Source: Desulfobacterales bacterium
GTDB taxonomy: Bacteria > Desulfobacterota > Desulfobacteria > Desulfobacterales > JAHEIW01
Direction of reading: 5' to 3'
Length of the DNA stretch: 8,746 nucleotides
Assembly (NCBI GenBank): GCA_030145015.1
Contig: JAQYWI010000213.1
Span: forward strand, 1-8,746
Shown here one piece after another: positions 5,756 to 8,746 of this stretch. The notes beneath the pieces were generated by a model. It was given only the letters and a program-made list of their open reading frames with translations. It was not told the origin of the DNA and made no database searches. Each line of letters starts with the position of its first letter. Positions within the stretch are counted from its first letter, which is position 1. A program made the position numbers and the translations under genes.

Positions 5756-8746
5756 CTATTGTTCCAATTGAACAGCCAATTTTAAAATACCATCGAAGTC
5801 GAAGTCTTCTGCCATCTGGATGAATTTATCACTGATCGGTGCGAAGACATCGGATTTGGATTTAAGCTCTTCAGCAATCGCCTTTATCTGAGTGACGTCG
5901 CCCATTTCAGTGGCTGACCTGATGCGACCGGAGGTCTCCTTTGACAGTTTCGAAGGAAGCTCCGCCAGCGCTTGGGTTAGTGGTTTGGCGGGTTTCTCAG
6001 GGGTTGCGGGGCCCAGGGCCAGCACCGCCCGTACCGCCTTATCGATAGCTTTTTTTAAGTCCGCAAATTTCTGGTTTAATTCTTTAGTGGATAAGCCCAA
6101 TTTTGGACCGCCTTTGACAAGCTTTTCCATATTCACCGCGGCAGCTTGTAGGTCCGTGGCTGCGAGATTACCGGCCAATCCCTTGAGATTGTGTAACAGG
6201 CTGTGGGCGCGCTCAAAGTCTTTTGCATCAAGCGCGATACGGATGTTGTTGGCTGCCTCACAGTAGTCTGTAGCAAAGTTTAAAAGCAACTTTCTGTAAA
6301 GCCTTTTGTTTCCTTGCAAGCGCTTTAATCCATCTGTCAGATCAAATCCCGGCAAAGCTTCCGGAAGCTCATTTTCCTCCGGCACGGCCTTATCCGTTTC
6401 AGGACGTTCGACTGGAACTTCAGGTTGTTGGACCTGGACTCGTTTTTCGCTTGGCTCGATCCACTTTTGCAGAGTGGCAAAAAGCCGATCCGGATCAATG
6501 GGTTTGGTGACATGGCCATTCATGCCGGCGTCCAAACTTTTATCCGCATCGCCGGCCATGGCATGGGCGGTCATGGCAATAATGGGTACATTTCGGGTTT
6601 CGGATTTCAGATTTCGGATTTCCCGCGTAGCGGCGTACCCGTCCATCACCGGCATCTGGACATCCATGAGCACGGCGTCATATTCATTTTTCATGATGGC
6701 ATCGATGGCTTCCTGGCCGTTGTTGGCCAGACTGACGTTGAGCCCGGCGCCCTCAAGAATTTCTCTGGCCACCTGCTGGTTGATTTCATTGTCTTCCACC
6801 AGCAGCACGTGGGCGCCCTGGATCTGTTGCAATACCTCGGCTTCTTTTTGTCCTCTGCGGGTAATCCTTGATTTTTCAGGTATGGCTTCGCCAAATACCT
6901 GCATGGTAGCGTCAAAAAGCACCGAAGGGTTGACAGGCTTGAGCAGAAAGCCGTCCAGTCCCACCTGATCGGCCTGTTGCATCACTTCTTCGCGGCCGTA
7001 GGCGGTCACCAGGATAATGGCCGGGATTTTACGCAATCCGGGATGGCTTTTGATAACCCCGGAGGCCTCGATGCCGTCCATCTCAGGCATCTTCCAGTCC
7101 ATTACCACCAGCTCGAAAGGTTGATCTTTTTCCGCGTTCTCCAGTTCGGTGATTCCCTCCTGCCCGGATGCGGCCACGGTGACCTCGAAGGTAAAGGATT
7201 CGAGCATATCTTTTAAAATCTTTCTGGAAGTAGCGTTGTCGTCCACCACCAGGGCTTTCATGCCCCGCAAATCCGGCGAAGTCACAAAGCGCTTTTTGGC
7301 GTGTTCTTTGCCAAGGCCAAAGTTAACAGTAAAATTGAAGGTGGTTCCCTGACCATATTTGCTTTCCACCCAGATCTCGCCGCCCATCATGTTGACCAGC
7401 TTTTTGCTGATCGCCAGTCCCAGTCCGGTACCGCCGTATTTGCGGGTCGTGGAGGTGTCGGCCTGGGTAAATGATTGAAACAGTTTACCCGCCTGTTCCT
7501 CGGTCAGCCCGATACCGGTGTCTCTGACCGAAAATTTTAAGGTGACTTTATCCTCATTTTGTTCGAGCAGCTCGCTGGAGACCACAATTTCACCGGAATC
7601 GGTGAATTTGACTGCATTGTTGGACAGATTGATCAGTACCTGTCCCAGCCGTAAGGGGTCCCCGACCAGAAACCGGGGCACCTCCCAATGGGTATTGAAC
7701 AGCACCTCTAAATCTTCTTTTTCCTGGGCCTTGACAGTGATCAGATTGGCCAGGTTATCCATGACATCTTCCAGGTTGAAGTCGACGGTTTCGATGTCCA
7801 TTTTGCCGGCTTCAATTTTGGAGAAATCCAAAATGTCGTTGATGATGCCCAAAAGCGCATTGGCCGAGGACTGGATTTTTTTGAGGTAATCGCGCTGCTT
7901 GGGGGACAAATCCGTTTTTAGCGCCAGGTGCGCCATGCCGATGACCGCATTCATGGGCGTGCGGATCTCATGGCTCATGTTGGCTAAAAAATCACCCTTG
8001 GCCTTGTTAGCTTCATCGGCCGCTTGTTTGGCCTGGATGAGTTCTTTTTCCATGTGTTTACGTTCGGTGATGTCCTGTTTGACGGCCACGAAATGGGTAA
8101 TTTCGCCTTCACTGTTTTTGATGGGTGAGATAGAAGCGCTTTCCCAGTATTCCTCGTCGTTTTTCTTTTTGTTAATAAAATCACCCCGCCAGGTTTTGCC
8201 GGAAAGGATGGTTTGCCACATATTTTTGTAAAATGATTCGGGAAGATTTCCGGACTTCAGTACCCTGGGGTTATTTCCAATGGCCTCTGCTGCGGAGTAT
8301 CCGGTTACTTTGCAAAAGGTTGGGTTAACATATTCAATGGTTCCATTTTTGTCGGTGATCACCACCGAGGCCGGACTGTTTTCGGTTGCCTGTGAAAGTT
8401 TGCGCACCTGATCCTGAGCAATTCTTCCTTCGGTAATGTCGACGATGGAACCGGCCATGCGGTAGGCCTGGCCGCTGTCATCCCAGAGGGCCTGACCCAT
8501 TGTGCGATACCAGCGGTATTCGCCGGATTGGCAACGCAGCCGGCAGACTTCATTGAAGGGGGCTCGTTCGTCCAGTTGGTTTTGCAAGGCCGCTAAAATG
8601 GATTCGCGCTCATCCGGATGCAGGCTGTTTTCCCAGCCGGGGAATGAACCTTGGGCTTCATCGCCGGAATAGCCCAATAATTCTTTGAAGCGCTCCGAAT
8701 ACCAGGTCTTGCCGGTCTGCGGCTTCAGGTCCCAGAGACCGCCACC
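5756..8746 (-). CDS. Hybrid sensor histidine kinase PAS-PAS-HisKA-HATPase-REC-REC-HPt, 5' partial
   Basis: The frame is open to the right edge, so the N-terminus is missing; the TTG at 8677 is not a start, since the 23 codons before it ([19 protein letters not shown]...) are PAS sequence. Numbering from the first visible codon (996 residues seen): PAS/PAC 1-118; PAS/PAC 119-229 ([15 protein letters not shown]); a short coiled coil; HisKA with His259 in [10 protein letters not shown]; HATPase_c 363-478 with Asn377, G1 DTGIG (409-413) and G2 GGTGLGL (438-444); REC1 about 495-620 (Asp502/503, phospho-acceptor Asp550, Thr581, Lys603); REC2 about 645-762 (Glu651/Asp652, Asp695, Thr726, Lys748); HPt about 800-885 with His852 in HNLKG; and a tail of about 110 residues. 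Every phosphotransfer residue is present, so a complete internal His-Asp-His relay is likely. No membrane helix is visible in this part. The tail, ending in an Asp/Phe-rich stretch ([13 protein letters not shown]), resembles those of Desulfobacterales kinases as I recall them. The partner regulator and signal cannot be told from the window. Confidence 0.95.
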   Translation of the reverse strand, partial: GGGLWDLKPQTGKTWYSERFKELLGYSGDEAQGSFPGWENSLHPDERESILAALQNQLDERAPFNEVCRLRCQSGEYRWYRTMGQALWDDSGQAYRMAGSIVDITEGRIAQDQVRKLSQATENSPASVVITDKNGTIEYVNPTFCKVTGYSAAEAIGNNPRVLKSGNLPESFYKNMWQTILSGKTWRGDFINKKKNDEEYWESASISPIKNSEGEITHFVAVKQDITERKHMEKELIQAKQAADEANKAKGDFLANMSHEIRTPMNAVIGMAHLALKTDLSPKQRDYLKKIQSSANALLGIINDILDFSKIEAGKMDIETVDFNLEDVMDNLANLITVKAQEKEDLEVLFNTHWEVPRFLVGDPLRLGQVLINLSNNAVKFTDSGEIVVSSELLEQNEDKVTLKFSVRDTGIGLTEEQAGKLFQSFTQADTSTTRKYGGTGLGLAISKKLVNMMGGEIWVESKYGQGTTFNFTVNFGLGKEHAKKRFVTSPDLRGMKALVVDDNATSRKILKDMLESFTFEVTVAASGQEGITELENAEKDQPFELVVMDWKMPEMDGIEASGVIKSHPGLRKIPAIILVTAYGREEVMQQADQVGLDGFLLKPVNPSVLFDATMQVFGEAIPEKSRITRRGQKEAEVLQQIQGAHVLLVEDNEINQQVAREILEGAGLNVSLANNGQEAIDAIMKNEYDAVLMDVQMPVMDGYAATREIRNLKSETRNVPIIAMTAHAMAGDADKSLDAGMNGHVTKPIDPDRLFATLQKWIEPSEKRVQVQQPEVPVERPETDKAVPEENELPEALPGFDLTDGLKRLQGNKRLYRKLLLNFATDYCEAANNIRIALDAKDFERAHSLLHNLKGLAGNLAATDLQAAAVNMEKLVKGGPKLGLSTKELNQKFADLKKAIDKAVRAVLALGPATPEKPAKPLTQALAELPSKLSKETSGRIRSATEMGDVTQIKAIAEELKSKSDVFAPISDKFIQMAEDFDFDGILKLAVQLEQ
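6590..6624. repeat. Five-unit heptanucleotide repeat within REC2 coding sequence
   Basis: On the plus strand five consecutive 7-mers read ATTTCGG, GTTTCGG, ATTTCAG, ATTTCGG, ATTTCCC. They encode, on the minus strand, residues 708-719 of the visible kinase ([12 protein letters not shown]), spanning the end of helix alpha3 and the loop before strand beta4 of the second receiver domain. Three units make 21 nt, so gain or loss of three keeps the frame. Confidence 0.75.

Noticed and set aside
6590..6624. CRISPR or attachment-site repeat
   Set aside because: Units are only 7 bp, contiguous without spacers, and lie within coding sequence.
6306..6968. 220-residue plus-strand open frame antisense to the kinase
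   Set aside because: Its composition is a Ser-rich shadow of the REC2 coding strand, with no domain or ribosome site, and the opposite strand is clearly a real kinase.

Overview
The window looks like chromosomal DNA from a Gram-negative bacterium, most likely a member of the Desulfobacterota (deltaproteobacterial, Desulfobacterales-like). The reasons are a mid-range GC content, an MCE-type lipid-transport operon, an outer-membrane-type lipoprotein, and a large hybrid histidine kinase whose C-terminal tail resembles those I remember from that group. The taxonomic call is an inference from gene style, not from a marker gene. No rRNA, tRNA, CRISPR, insertion sequence or phage gene is visible.

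Left half (1-5182, plus strand): five genes in a tight operon. They are (1) a membrane-anchored Cache-remnant/TM/GAF/class III cyclase-like protein that enters from the left edge, (2) an MlaE/YrbE-type permease, (3) an ABC ATPase-like protein, (4) an MlaD-type MCE protein and (5) a TPR lipoprotein. Three of the four junctions are 4-nt stop/start overlaps (ATGA, TTGA, ATGA) and the fourth is a 15-nt gap, so the genes are almost certainly co-transcribed and translationally coupled. The layout points to a lipid-transport machine spanning the inner membrane and periplasm, with a sensory protein at its head and an outer-membrane-type lipoprotein at its tail.

The main oddity is that both nucleotide-handling domains look catalytically broken while their folds and spacing are preserved. 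The ATPase has lost the P-loop lysine and serine, the Q-loop Gln, the LSGGQ signature and the H-loop His. The cyclase domain has lost the first metal Asp, the substrate-specifying Asp of its Y-D-x-W-like motif, and the Asn and Arg that stabilise the transition state. The permease and the MCE protein look intact. This suggests an MCE transporter run without a conventional ATPase and governed by a pseudo-cyclase, or one that borrows an ATPase from elsewhere.

Right half (5198-8746, minus strand): a small secreted protein of unknown function (5198-5530) and, upstream of it in transcription order, a very large hybrid histidine kinase (PAS-PAS-HisKA-HATPase-REC-REC-HPt-tail) that runs off the right edge. 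The two sets of genes converge with only 15 bp between the lipoprotein and the small secreted gene. The 225-bp gap 5531-5755 holds a plausible promoter for the small gene and a 9-bp inverted repeat overlapping its -35 element. A 35-bp heptanucleotide repeat lies inside the second receiver domain of the kinase.
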